DNA of 64,000 nt from Comamonadaceae bacterium (GTDB lineage Bacteria; Pseudomonadota; Gammaproteobacteria; Burkholderiales; Burkholderiaceae_C), in NCBI GenBank assembly GCA_947452785.1, contig CANGDZ010000006.1:1-64000 (forward strand). The letters are read 5' to 3'. This document shows positions 56,278 through 64,000 of the stretch, piece by piece. Positions within the stretch are counted from its first letter, which is position 1. Every line of letters begins with the position of its first letter. The notes beneath the pieces were generated by a model. The model was not told the origin of the DNA, did no database searches, and worked only from the letters and a program-made list of their open reading frames with translations. Position numbers and translations under genes: made by a program.

Positions 56278-58172
56278 GAGTTGTCTCTGGTGTAAACCTG
56301 TAAAGCTGAACGCAAGCCTTTGACTTCGACCATTGCCAGGGGTGTCAGGGCCAGGGAGGCCAATGCGGCGGTGTTCGGTCCGATGACCAGATCGCATTTC
56401 AACTCGCGTCCCAGCTCCTGTAGCCGAGACGCTGTGTTGATGCACGTGCCCACGGCCGTGAACACACTGCGCGCAGAGTTCCCCATGTCACCCACCAAGG
56501 CCCGACCCGACTCCAAGCCCATGCGCATGCCGATGGGCTCCAGGCCCTTGTTGGCACGCTGCGCATTCCAGTTTGCCAAGGCCTGCTGCAACGAAGTTGC
56601 ACATTCCAGCGCCAGATCTGCGTGGTTGCGCTGAGGTAAGGGGGCGCCCCAGAAGGCAATCAAACCATCGCCGCTGTAGCGGTCCAACGTGCCCTCGTGC
56701 TGCAAAACCGGTTGCGTGATCAGTGCCAAGAAATCTCTCGTCAAGTCTGCCACTTCGTTCAGCGACATCTCGGAGGTCAATCGCGTGTAATCGCGCATAT
56801 CGACCACGATCACCGTAATGTCTTGCAACTGGGGTTGCAAACTGCGAGTCAAACCGATGGCGTATAACTGCTTGAGCACGGGACCTGCAACGTATTGCGA
56901 CAAAGTGCTCAACGCCCGTAATTTGATGTCACGCAAAAGTTTGAACTCCAATGCCGTGATCGAAAGCAAAGACACCAACACCACGGCAGGCACAAACAGG
57001 GCCCATGGAAACACGCCCTGTGTATAGGCCAAGACTGCGAGAGCCGGCCATCCCAGTGCCGAACTCAAAGCCACGGCCCAAGCCGCCGCTTTGTGACGAC
57101 GCCACAAAAGCCAAATCACAAAAACCCAAAGTCCCGACACCCACAGCACAGCGAATTGGTACTGATCGTCCGGGCGAGGAACGCCACGATCGAGCAATTG
57201 TGCCAAGGCCTCCGCATGCACCAGTACACCCGGCGTCAAAGCTTGCATGGGTGTCGTCACATAGTCACTTAAGCCCACTGCCGAAGAGCCCACCAACACA
57301 TACTTACCTTTGACGCGCGCCGCGTCGACCGTACCCGCCAGCACATCAGCCGCCTCAACCGCATCAAAAGCCTTCACGCCATAGGTGAATGGCAAGCGCC
57401 AGGTGCTTGGTGAGGCGTGGCTCACCTCAGCGGCGGCCGCAGTGCGAGCAGCTACCCCACCGGGCTGGCCACAATCGAGCATGGCCGCAGCCAGGGTGTT
57501 CAAAACCCCGCCAGGTCCTTGTACCAAAGGCGAGAGTCGGCGCACCACGCCATCGGCGTCCAACAACACCCCCACGTGCCCGACGCAGCGTGCATGAGCC
57601 AGGCCCGCATGGTTGGCCACAAAACCAAAGCTGGGCTGCACTCCCCATTGATGAGTCAGCAACTGAGGTGGCGCGGTCTGCTGTGCGGGAACGCCCACGC
57701 GGATCGGTGTGCTGCGTTGCTGCATGTCCAAGACATGCGAAAGCACCAGCGGGCCATGCTCCGCCAGAGAAGCCAGTCGCGCATCGCCGACCGGGTCCCC
57801 TGCTTCAGGGAACACCATGTCCAGGCCCACTACTTTGGCCCCCAAAGGGCCAACCAGCTCTTCAACCAGATCGGCCATTTGCCGACGGTCCAAAGGCCAC
57901 CCCCCCAGCGCTTGAATGGAAGCATCGCTAAAATCAACCAAAAGCACCTGCGAGGGCGTCGTTCCAGAAACAGCAAAACGACTGTTCAACACATCTCTGA
58001 ATTGCTCCTCCAACAAGTGCCATGAGGGCCAAAACCACAGCCATGTGCTCAGGCCCAGAAAAACCGACGCATACAGCCAAGCGCGCAACCGACGGACTGC
58101 CATGCTTTCTGCAGGTTGAAATTCATCGGAGTGTGAACGGGCTGTCCCGTTGATCTTGTTCATGACCGCCAT
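56274..58172 (-). CDS. CHASE2-domain class III adenylate/guanylate cyclase
   Basis: A ~632-residue membrane protein: N-terminal helix, periplasmic CHASE2 sensor (about 60-330), three membrane helices (about 335-410), then a class III cyclase domain. Metal aspartates sit in VVVDMRDYTRL and RYSGDGLIAFWGAP, and the transition-state Asn/Arg in TCINTASRLQ. The adenine-specifying Lys and Asp of mammalian cyclases are Arg and Thr here (LDRYSGDG, VGTCIN), so substrate choice needs testing; Thr is tolerated in some bacterial adenylate cyclases. Start 58172 was chosen for its GGGG ribosome-binding site. It is encoded upstream of, and overlapping, the CRP gene. Confidence 0.9.
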   Translation of the reverse strand: MAVMNKINGTARSHSDEFQPAESMAVRRLRAWLYASVFLGLSTWLWFWPSWHLLEEQFRDVLNSRFAVSGTTPSQVLLVDFSDASIQALGGWPLDRRQMADLVEELVGPLGAKVVGLDMVFPEAGDPVGDARLASLAEHGPLVLSHVLDMQQRSTPIRVGVPAQQTAPPQLLTHQWGVQPSFGFVANHAGLAHARCVGHVGVLLDADGVVRRLSPLVQGPGGVLNTLAAAMLDCGQPGGVAARTAAAAEVSHASPSTWRLPFTYGVKAFDAVEAADVLAGTVDAARVKGKYVLVGSSAVGLSDYVTTPMQALTPGVLVHAEALAQLLDRGVPRPDDQYQFAVLWVSGLWVFVIWLLWRRHKAAAWAVALSSALGWPALAVLAYTQGVFPWALFVPAVVLVSLLSITALEFKLLRDIKLRALSTLSQYVAGPVLKQLYAIGLTRSLQPQLQDITVIVVDMRDYTRLTSEMSLNEVADLTRDFLALITQPVLQHEGTLDRYSGDGLIAFWGAPLPQRNHADLALECATSLQQALANWNAQRANKGLEPIGMRMGLESGRALVGDMGNSARSVFTAVGTCINTASRLQELGRELKCDLVIGPNTAALASLALTPLAMVEVKGLRSALQVYTRDNS

Positions 58173-58219
58173 TTTGCCCCTAACGCCAACCCATTGATCA
58201 GGCACTGTCAACATTCCCC

Positions 58220-59221
58220 ATGGGCATACTTCGTTTCATTCTGGCCATATTGGTCCTCTTGAGCCACACCGGTGTGAGCCTGCTGGGCTTGAACCCTGGC
58301 GTCATGGCTGTGATCGTGTTTTATGCTATTTCGGGCTACGTCATGGCAGCGTTGATCAAGCGGCATTACGCTGCACCCAACCGGGCTTGGTCTTTTTATG
58401 CCGACCGAATTTTGCGCATCTATCCGCAATATGCGTTTTATGCCGCTGCAGCGGCGGTGTGGTTTTCGACCATCGGCCACTCCACCCTATTTTTGAGCGA
58501 TCAACCCGGCGTGGAGGACTGGCTCAACAACATCCTCATCGTGCCGCTCAATTATTTCATGTTCAATAGCGCCGACCACTTCACGCTGGTCCCGCCTGCT
58601 TGGTCGTTAGGGGCAGAGCTCGTCTTTTACATAATGGCACCATGGCTGTGGTTGCGCTGGCGTTGGGCCCTGTTGCTGGGGGGCGTTAGCCTGTGTATTC
58701 AGGCTTTGGCCTGGCATGGGGTACTCAACAGCGACTGGTGGGGCTACCGCTTGATACCGGGCGTGTTGTGGGTCTTTGTGCTGGGCATGGCTTTGCAACG
58801 CTATCAAACCTCATACCCTCAGGTCACCGCGCGCGTTGTGCTGTGCTTGCCGTTGTTCAGCGTCGCCATTGCAACGTACCTGGCGCTTCAAGGCTATTTG
58901 GCCCAGCCTTACCACCGCGAGGTGCTTTTCAGTCTGGGTCTGGGTCTGCCAATTGTTTATCTGCTCAGCGTGCACCCGTTTAAATCGCAGTGGTGGCAAA
59001 ACCTAGACGGGCATTTGGGCAACGCATCGTTTGGCATATTTTTGAACCACTTTTTGTTGATCTGGTGCCTCGGACTAGAACAGCCTCAGGGGCTTGGCCA
59101 CTGGGCGCGTTTGTTGTTTTTTAGTATCGCTTTGAGCTTATTGACCCAACGTTGGCTGGAGCAACCCGTGCAGAAGTACCGTAAACATTGGCGCCAAACC
59201 ATGCAATCGCCTAAAATCTAG
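58220..59221 (+). CDS. Acyltransferase 3 family membrane protein (OafA-like)
   Basis: A 333-residue integral membrane protein with about ten helices. The Acyltransferase_3 marks are a first-helix histidine (LVLLSHTGVS), FYAISGYVMAALIKRHY, FYADRILRIYPQY with the conserved Arg, and LVPPAWSLGAELVFY. Such enzymes O-acetylate surface sugars, which fits the nearby polysaccharide locus. It is shorter than E. coli OafA relatives and has no SGNH domain. The start is divergent from the cyclase across ~47 bp. Confidence 0.87.
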   Translation: MGILRFILAILVLLSHTGVSLLGLNPGVMAVIVFYAISGYVMAALIKRHYAAPNRAWSFYADRILRIYPQYAFYAAAAAVWFSTIGHSTLFLSDQPGVEDWLNNILIVPLNYFMFNSADHFTLVPPAWSLGAELVFYIMAPWLWLRWRWALLLGGVSLCIQALAWHGVLNSDWWGYRLIPGVLWVFVLGMALQRYQTSYPQVTARVVLCLPLFSVAIATYLALQGYLAQPYHREVLFSLGLGLPIVYLLSVHPFKSQWWQNLDGHLGNASFGIFLNHFLLIWCLGLEQPQGLGHWARLLFFSIALSLLTQRWLEQPVQKYRKHWRQTMQSPKI

Positions 59222-59223
59222 CC

Positions 59224-60561
59224 ATGATCCACTCTTTCATCATGCGCTGCCTGACCTTGTGGCTGCTCATGTCAGCGACTTACCTACACGCTGGCGAGCC
59301 CTCTGTTGCCCCCATCTTGGCGGGGCATGTGGCCTTTGTAAACGGCCAAGTTAACGTGGTTCGCGGCAGCCAACCCGCGCACACCGTTCAGACGGGTGAC
59401 CCCGTCTATGTGGGCGAACGCATTCAGACATTGACCGACAGCCACCTGCACCTGCGCATGGTGGACAACGCCTTTGTGGCCCTGCGCCCCATGAGTCAGC
59501 TCGTCATCAGCACCTACGACTACGACAAAGACCAGCCCCAAGCCAGTCGCATCCGCATCGACCTGCAGCAAGGCACCAGCCGTGCCGTATCGGGCAAAGG
59601 CGGCCAAGCGGCCAAGCACCAATACCGTTTCAACACCCCCTTGGCGGCCATTGGCTTGCGCGGCACCGACTACACCGTGGTCGCTGACACGGACAAAACC
59701 CGCGTCAGCGTCACCCAAGGCAGCGTGATCGTCAGTCCACTGAGCGCCGGGTGCTTGAGCAGCCAGTTGGGACCTTGCATGACCCCCTTGGCCCGTGAAT
59801 TGACTGCCAATATGGCCAACACCTTCATTGAAGTGACCGCCAACCAGCCGGCCCGCTTGATGAATGGCACGATTGCACAAACCAACACACCCGCTGCCAA
59901 GACCGACGCTGCAACGGCCCCTGCCGATGACCCCGTCAAACGCGCCGCGCTGCAACAGTCCATAGACCGAGCAGAACTGGCCGCTAAAGCTGCTACTGCG
60001 GAGACAGCCAAAATCATCGCCTCGCCCGACGTGGGCGTCATCCCGTTGCAACACCCCCAGATCGCCCAGTGGGGGCGCTGGTCTGCGCTGATCGACCAAC
60101 TGCCCGCAGGTAGCGGCAGCATCAACAGCGTGTTCCCGCAAATGGCCAACTTCCAGATCGTGGGTTCCAACAGCTCGATCGCGCTGGCTTACCCCGGCAA
60201 CACCCCCATCAGCATGCCAGACCAAGGCCGTGTGCAGTTCTCCTTGGTTGCGGCAGAGGCCTACGTTAAAGACGGCGCCCAATTCAGCCGTGCAGGCGTC
60301 AAATCTGGCCAACTCGAAATGGACTTTGGCTTAAGCACCTTCACCACGCAGCTGGCCGTGGCCACCAGCCCCACGCACGTGGACACGGTGCAAGCCCAAG
60401 GCAAGGTCGACGCCTATGGCCGCATGCAGTCCAGCGCAGCGTTGAGCAACGCCAACGTCAACGGCATCGTCCTGAACAAAGGGCTTGAGGCCACCTACCT
60501 ATTTGACAAAACCCTATCCACAGGCAGCAACCTGTCGGGGGTCGCACAATGGGGCCGCTAA
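59224..60561 (+). CDS. FecR-domain secreted protein
   Basis: A 445-residue protein with a signal peptide (CLTLWLLMSATYLHAGEP). A FecR domain spans about residues 38-175 (AFVNGQVNVVRG; GDPVYVGERIQT; TPLAAIGLRGTDYTVV; VTQGSVIVSPL), followed by an Ala/Thr-rich linker and a C-terminal domain that is probably beta-rich (about 300-445). Not the membrane sigma-regulator form of FecR; this secreted form is seen with surface/adhesin gene clusters. It starts two bases after the acyltransferase stop, so it is in the same operon. Confidence 0.82.
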   Translation: MIHSFIMRCLTLWLLMSATYLHAGEPSVAPILAGHVAFVNGQVNVVRGSQPAHTVQTGDPVYVGERIQTLTDSHLHLRMVDNAFVALRPMSQLVISTYDYDKDQPQASRIRIDLQQGTSRAVSGKGGQAAKHQYRFNTPLAAIGLRGTDYTVVADTDKTRVSVTQGSVIVSPLSAGCLSSQLGPCMTPLARELTANMANTFIEVTANQPARLMNGTIAQTNTPAAKTDAATAPADDPVKRAALQQSIDRAELAAKAATAETAKIIASPDVGVIPLQHPQIAQWGRWSALIDQLPAGSGSINSVFPQMANFQIVGSNSSIALAYPGNTPISMPDQGRVQFSLVAAEAYVKDGAQFSRAGVKSGQLEMDFGLSTFTTQLAVATSPTHVDTVQAQGKVDAYGRMQSSAALSNANVNGIVLNKGLEATYLFDKTLSTGSNLSGVAQWGR

Positions 60562-60583
60562 GTTAGGCTTGTGAGCCTGACCC

Positions 60584-61960
60584 TTGCTTGTTCTCGTGCT
60601 TTCATCGCCTCTGAGTTTTCACACCCTTTCGCTCAAGCCCGCCCGCCAGAGTCCCTGGCATGCGGCTTGGTGCATGGCTGGTCTCCTCGTCTGCGCACAA
60701 GCCACAGCGCAGCCCGCCACGGCGACCGACGTGCCCTCACCACCGCAACTTGGCCTGCAGCCTGACCCACTACAGCCAGCCTTGTACATCCAAGCGCTTC
60801 GCGCTCTGGCACAAAACCAGCCCGCTGAGGCGCAAGAGCTTTTGCAATCCGTGGTCAACCAGTACCCTGACCTGGCCGGCGCTTGGCTGGACTTGGCGTT
60901 ACTGGCTCTACAGCAAAGCCATTACCCGGAGGCAGATGAATACCTGATCGCGCTAGAGCAAAAGTTTGCCCCTCTGCCGCCCGAGATCGCGCAAGCGGTC
61001 GCCCGCATGCGAGAGCGCGTCAACGCCCAGCTGCAGCCCGGCGCAAACCCCGGCAGCGCAACCCATCCAAAAAGCCAAACGGCGCTGGTCATGGGGTCCG
61101 GGTACGAAAACAACGCCAACTCCGGCTTGCGCATGAGCACCATCACGCTCACCACGCCCGACGGCGATGCCATCTTGACCGTAGACCCCGCCAGCCAACC
61201 CAAAAGTTCAGCCTATGTCAGGGCAGGGCTGGTGCACCAAGTCACCCAGTCCTGGCTAGGTGGTGAACTGAACTGGCAAGTACAAGGGCAGACTCGGCAG
61301 TACAGCAGCCTATCGCAGTACAGCAACATGGAGCTGCAGCCCCAAGTCACGGCCACCCACCCGCAATTGCTGGGCCAAATAACAGCAGGTTGGCAAGCCA
61401 TCTGGCTCAATAACCGTGGCGCTTACCAGACCCCCATCCTGCGCTGGCAGCTGGACCGCACGCTGGCTCAATGCAACTGGCGCAACCAGATCCAAGCCGA
61501 AGAGCGCCAATACCAGCAAGCCGGCCAGCTTGACAGCCATTGGCTGGCCTACCGCTCCACCTGGCAATGCCAAAGCGGGGCCACGCGCCGCCAGGTCTAC
61601 GTTCAACTGGCTCAAGAAAATGCAACCCACGCCAACCGGCCCGGTGGCAACACCCATCATCAAAGCCTGGGCGTTCAGCAAGAATGGTTAAACGCCCTGG
61701 GCCATGAAGGCCATATCGTGCAAGCCAAGGCCGATTGGCTGCACGCCCAAGACAGCGGCGCTTACAATTCGTTACTGGATCACGGCAACCCCAGGCACTT
61801 GAATCGGGTCGATGCACAGCTCAGCTGGTCAGCCCCGGTGGTGATGCAACCTGGTTGGCGTTGGTCTGTCAGCGCACAGACGAATGCACAGACAAGTAAT
61901 GTTGCCTTCTTTAATCAGCGCAATTTTTCTTTAGAAACAAGCCTTTGGCGTGCTTGGTGA
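60584..61960 (+). CDS. TPR plus beta-barrel outer-membrane protein
   Basis: About 458 residues. A hydrophobic signal-like stretch (AAWCMAGLLVCAQATAQ, about 26-42) is followed by two or three TPR-like helical repeats (about 64-150: ALRALAQNQPAEAQELLQSVV, WLDLALLALQQSHYPEADEY). The rest alternates polar/hydrophobic residues like a C-terminal beta barrel and ends in an aromatic Trp. It resembles DUF560/Slam-like outer-membrane proteins only in architecture. The start is uncertain: no clear ribosome-binding site; GTG 60596 and ATG 60675 are alternatives. Confidence 0.65.
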   Translation: MLVLVLSSPLSFHTLSLKPARQSPWHAAWCMAGLLVCAQATAQPATATDVPSPPQLGLQPDPLQPALYIQALRALAQNQPAEAQELLQSVVNQYPDLAGAWLDLALLALQQSHYPEADEYLIALEQKFAPLPPEIAQAVARMRERVNAQLQPGANPGSATHPKSQTALVMGSGYENNANSGLRMSTITLTTPDGDAILTVDPASQPKSSAYVRAGLVHQVTQSWLGGELNWQVQGQTRQYSSLSQYSNMELQPQVTATHPQLLGQITAGWQAIWLNNRGAYQTPILRWQLDRTLAQCNWRNQIQAEERQYQQAGQLDSHWLAYRSTWQCQSGATRRQVYVQLAQENATHANRPGGNTHHQSLGVQQEWLNALGHEGHIVQAKADWLHAQDSGAYNSLLDHGNPRHLNRVDAQLSWSAPVVMQPGWRWSVSAQTNAQTSNVAFFNQRNFSLETSLWRAW

Positions 61961-62001
61961 ATGTTGTTTTTTAGCATACACACCCTGAAATTAATCGCCT
62001 A

Positions 62002-62021
62002 AATGTGATGTGCATCACATT
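62002..62021. promoter_or_regulatory. CRP-type operator (TGTGA-N6-TCACA)
   Basis: AATGTGAT and ATCACATT form 8-bp perfect arms around GTGC. This equals the E. coli CRP consensus at every specified base. It lies upstream of the DUF4214 protein gene; a CRP protein with the matching recognition helix is encoded about 5.7 kb away. Confidence 0.85.
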
Positions 62022-62037
62022 ATTGGGGGTGTCGCTG

Positions 62038-62045
62038 TATAGAAT
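62038..62045 (+). promoter_or_regulatory. -10 region of the CRP-dependent promoter
   Basis: TATAGAAT includes the -10 candidates TATAGA and TAGAAT. Transcription would begin near 62052, putting the CRP site centre (62011.5) about 40 bases upstream, as in class II CRP promoters. No good -35 is present; the CRP site occupies its place. Confidence 0.6.
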
Positions 62046-62117
62046 ACGTGGGTACTGGGGAGATCTCAGTATCTCATCCCTGTAGATTTTATTTGTTCAA
62101 TCCTGAAGGAGCTTTAA

Positions 62118-64000
62118 ATGGCAATCACCACAACAATGCGCACACAAGTCGCGCAACTGTATGTTTCTCTGTTCGGTCGTGCTCCTGAAGCCGACGGCTT
62201 GGGCTACTGGGTTTCCCAGTTGGACTCTGGCAAAACCGTGGCACAAGTTGCACAAAGCATGTACGACGTGACTGCTGCACGTGTTATGTACCCTTCTTTC
62301 TTGACTAACCAAGAAATCGTTGCAAAGTTTTACACTAACGTACTGGGTCGCGCTGCTGATGCAGACGGCTTGGCTTATTGGACGGCCCAACTGACTTCCA
62401 AGACCAAAGGTCAAGTGATCTCTGATCTGATCACTGCCGTGACTGCCTATGCTGGCACCGATGCCGCTGCACTTACTTCGCAAAATCTGTTCAACAACAA
62501 AGTCACCGTGGGCTTGTACTACGCTGTGACAACCAACGGCAACAACGCAGCTAACACTGTTTTGGCTACCGTGACTGACACTGCAGCTTCTGTGACTGCC
62601 GCTCAAGCCGCTATCGATAACGTCGCTGCCGTTGGTCAAACCAGTTCACTCACTACTGGTTTGGACAATCTGACTGGCACCGCCAACAACGACACCTTCA
62701 CTGCTCTGATCGGCACGGGTGCTACTTTGAACGTATTTGATGCCGTTAACGCTGGTGCCGGTGCTGACACATTGAACATCGTTGACATGTCTGGTGCGCA
62801 AAAGTTGCCAGCCGGCTTGGCTATCTCTGGTGTCGAAACTGTGAACTTGCAATCTGCTGGTGCTGCAGGTGCTACCGGTGCAGGTAATGCATTCGATACG
62901 TCCACCGGTTTTACTGGTTTAACCAGCGTCAACGTCACCGCTTCTGCCGGCGCTGACTTTGTGACTGCTGGCGCAGGTCAAGCCGTTAGCGTTGTGGATA
63001 CTGCTGGCACCGTGACCTTGATCGGTGGCTCTACTCAAACCGTTTCTACTGCTGGTGGTTATGCACTGAGCAAAGCTACTGGCGCCGTGGTGGTGACAGA
63101 TACAGCCCAAGCTGCTGTGGCCTCCACCATTGATGATGGTACCAACATCACTTTGACATCGACTGCGACGACCGTTGCAACATCAGGTGCAATCACCATT
63201 GGTAACACGACAAAGCCCACCGGGGCGGTCACTGTGACAGACAACTTGGTGAACGCCAAAGCTGCAGCGACCAACATGGCGGGCGGTACTGTGACCATCA
63301 ATGGCGGAACTACCGTTTCGGTTACACAAAATGCAACCCAAGCAGTGATGACCACTGCTTCAACCAACTCCACGTTGACTGAAGCGGCCGTCGCTGTGAC
63401 CGGCGCAGCTGCAACAACAGCAGTCACCGTGTCTAATGCAGCCGCCGTGACTGCTGTAAACACAGTTTTGGCTGTGACCGGTGTTACCGAAGCAGATACC
63501 GAAACTTTCGTGGCATTGACTGCTGGTCAAACTTTGACTGTTGGTGGTTTGACATTCACCTCTACTGGCGCCACTACGGCGGCTCAAGCTGCTGCAGCTT
63601 TTGCGAACCTGACAGCTGGTGCAAATCAAGGTAACTCTACTAAGGGTATCTACACCGGTACATTGGCAACTTGGAACACAGGTCCTGTGACAGGAACTGC
63701 AGCTGTTGCATTTACAGACGCTACAGGTAATAGAGTTCAAGCTGCCCCTTCATTTGTAGGTTCAACTGGTACAGCACCCACTGCCGTTAACGTGGCAACT
63801 GGTGTTGCTGCTGTAACTGCAACTGGCAAAGGTGGCGTCACTGCCAACACGATCACAATTACTGACGTGAACAACGGTAGCACCACTGCCGCCGGCACAA
63901 TCACTACAGTGACGGCCAGCAACTACACCACTCTGAGCATCAACGACAATGCATTGACCACATTGAGCGCGACCGGTGGTTCTGGAAACATCATCATCGG
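62118..64000 (+). CDS. Large DUF4214/beta-rich surface protein (partial, runs off window)
   Basis: An open frame of at least 627 codons without stop, preceded by AAGGAG (62106-62111). The N-terminal ~110 residues have DUF4214-type repeats: VAQLYVSLFGRAPEADGLGYW and FYTNVLGRAADADGLAYW. After residue ~170 the chain is dominated by Thr, Ala, Val, Gly, Asn with short beta-like periods (AGAGADTLNIVDMSG; GVETVNLQSAG), as in S-layer, adhesin and RTX-like secreted proteins. No Sec signal peptide and no cysteine in the visible part, which fits type I secretion, whose signal would be at the missing C-terminus. Codon use is more T-ending and less GC-rich than in the core genes. Confidence 0.85.
   Translation, partial: MAITTTMRTQVAQLYVSLFGRAPEADGLGYWVSQLDSGKTVAQVAQSMYDVTAARVMYPSFLTNQEIVAKFYTNVLGRAADADGLAYWTAQLTSKTKGQVISDLITAVTAYAGTDAAALTSQNLFNNKVTVGLYYAVTTNGNNAANTVLATVTDTAASVTAAQAAIDNVAAVGQTSSLTTGLDNLTGTANNDTFTALIGTGATLNVFDAVNAGAGADTLNIVDMSGAQKLPAGLAISGVETVNLQSAGAAGATGAGNAFDTSTGFTGLTSVNVTASAGADFVTAGAGQAVSVVDTAGTVTLIGGSTQTVSTAGGYALSKATGAVVVTDTAQAAVASTIDDGTNITLTSTATTVATSGAITIGNTTKPTGAVTVTDNLVNAKAAATNMAGGTVTINGGTTVSVTQNATQAVMTTASTNSTLTEAAVAVTGAAATTAVTVSNAAAVTAVNTVLAVTGVTEADTETFVALTAGQTLTVGGLTFTSTGATTAAQAAAAFANLTAGANQGNSTKGIYTGTLATWNTGPVTGTAAVAFTDATGNRVQAAPSFVGSTGTAPTAVNVATGVAAVTATGKGGVTANTITITDVNNGSTTAAGTITTVTASNYTTLSINDNALTTLSATGGSGNIII

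Noticed and set aside
62097-63922. Several antisense frames with Val/Ala/Thr or Ser/Cys-rich products over the DUF4214 gene.
   Set aside because: They mirror the repetitive surface-protein codons; the plus-strand frame is open throughout and has a strong ribosome-binding site.

Overview
The window reads as a chromosomal segment of a betaproteobacterium of the order Burkholderiales, most likely Comamonadaceae (the Limnohabitans/Rhodoferax/Polaromonas group). This is inferred from gene order (corC-lnt-glyQ-glyS-gmhB-plsC-ygjP), the complete leucine-degradation (liu) set with its MerR regulator, the double-length UvrA, and high-GC coding sequence with strong third-position bias. No genus can be fixed without a search. 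No tRNA, insertion sequence, phage or CRISPR array was seen.

Layout. 1-172: end of an rRNA operon (5S rRNA and terminator). 204-2824: metallo-beta-lactamase-fold hydrolase and acyl-CoA ligase on the minus strand. 3010-11775: core genes, namely a GNAT enzyme, CorC, Lnt, both subunits of glycyl-tRNA synthetase, GmhB, PlsC and a YgjP-type metalloprotease. 11776-20024: first half of a leucine/acyl-CoA degradation region, with a MerR-type LiuR regulator, two near-identical 22-bp palindromic operators, thioesterase, isovaleryl-CoA dehydrogenase, carbonic anhydrase, thiolase, SDR, a second acyl-CoA dehydrogenase, YchJ-like protein and a HAD phosphatase. 20160-24751: acetate-uptake module (DUF294/CBS signalling protein and exonuclease facing actP-yjcH). 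24928-33632: AraC regulator and the second half of the liu pathway (liuB, liuC, liuD, liuE). A low-GC secreted hydrolase gene sits between liuB and liuC, flanked by a 19-bp direct repeat of the end of liuB. 33644-37565: small housekeeping genes, an orphan DUF4212 protein and a long MHS-type transporter. 37724-43579: a tandem-fused UvrA with four ATPase domains.

43580-55565 is an ABC-transporter-dependent surface polysaccharide operon: strong promoter, long leader, Wzm/Wzt with a C-terminal carbohydrate-binding region, a chain-end methyltransferase with a coiled coil, a three-domain glycosyltransferase, GDP-mannose 4,6-dehydratase, two further GT4 enzymes and a WbaP-type initiating transferase. 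Its architecture resembles the E. coli O8/O9a and Pseudomonas A-band loci, in which a homopolymer is finished by terminal modification and the modified end is read by the Wzt C-terminal domain.

55597-64000 combines signalling and cell-surface genes. A CHASE2 adenylate/guanylate cyclase overlaps a CRP/FNR regulator by 4 bp. Divergent from them are an acyltransferase, a FecR-domain secreted protein and a TPR/beta-barrel protein. Then comes a large Thr/Ala/Val/Gly-rich DUF4214 surface protein that runs off the window end. Its promoter carries a textbook CRP box (TGTGA-N6-TCACA) placed as in class II CRP promoters, and the local CRP protein has the matching recognition helix. A cAMP-CRP circuit controlling a surface-layer or adhesin-like protein beside a polysaccharide locus is the most testable new hypothesis here; the liuB/liuC insertion is the clearest recent gene-gain event.
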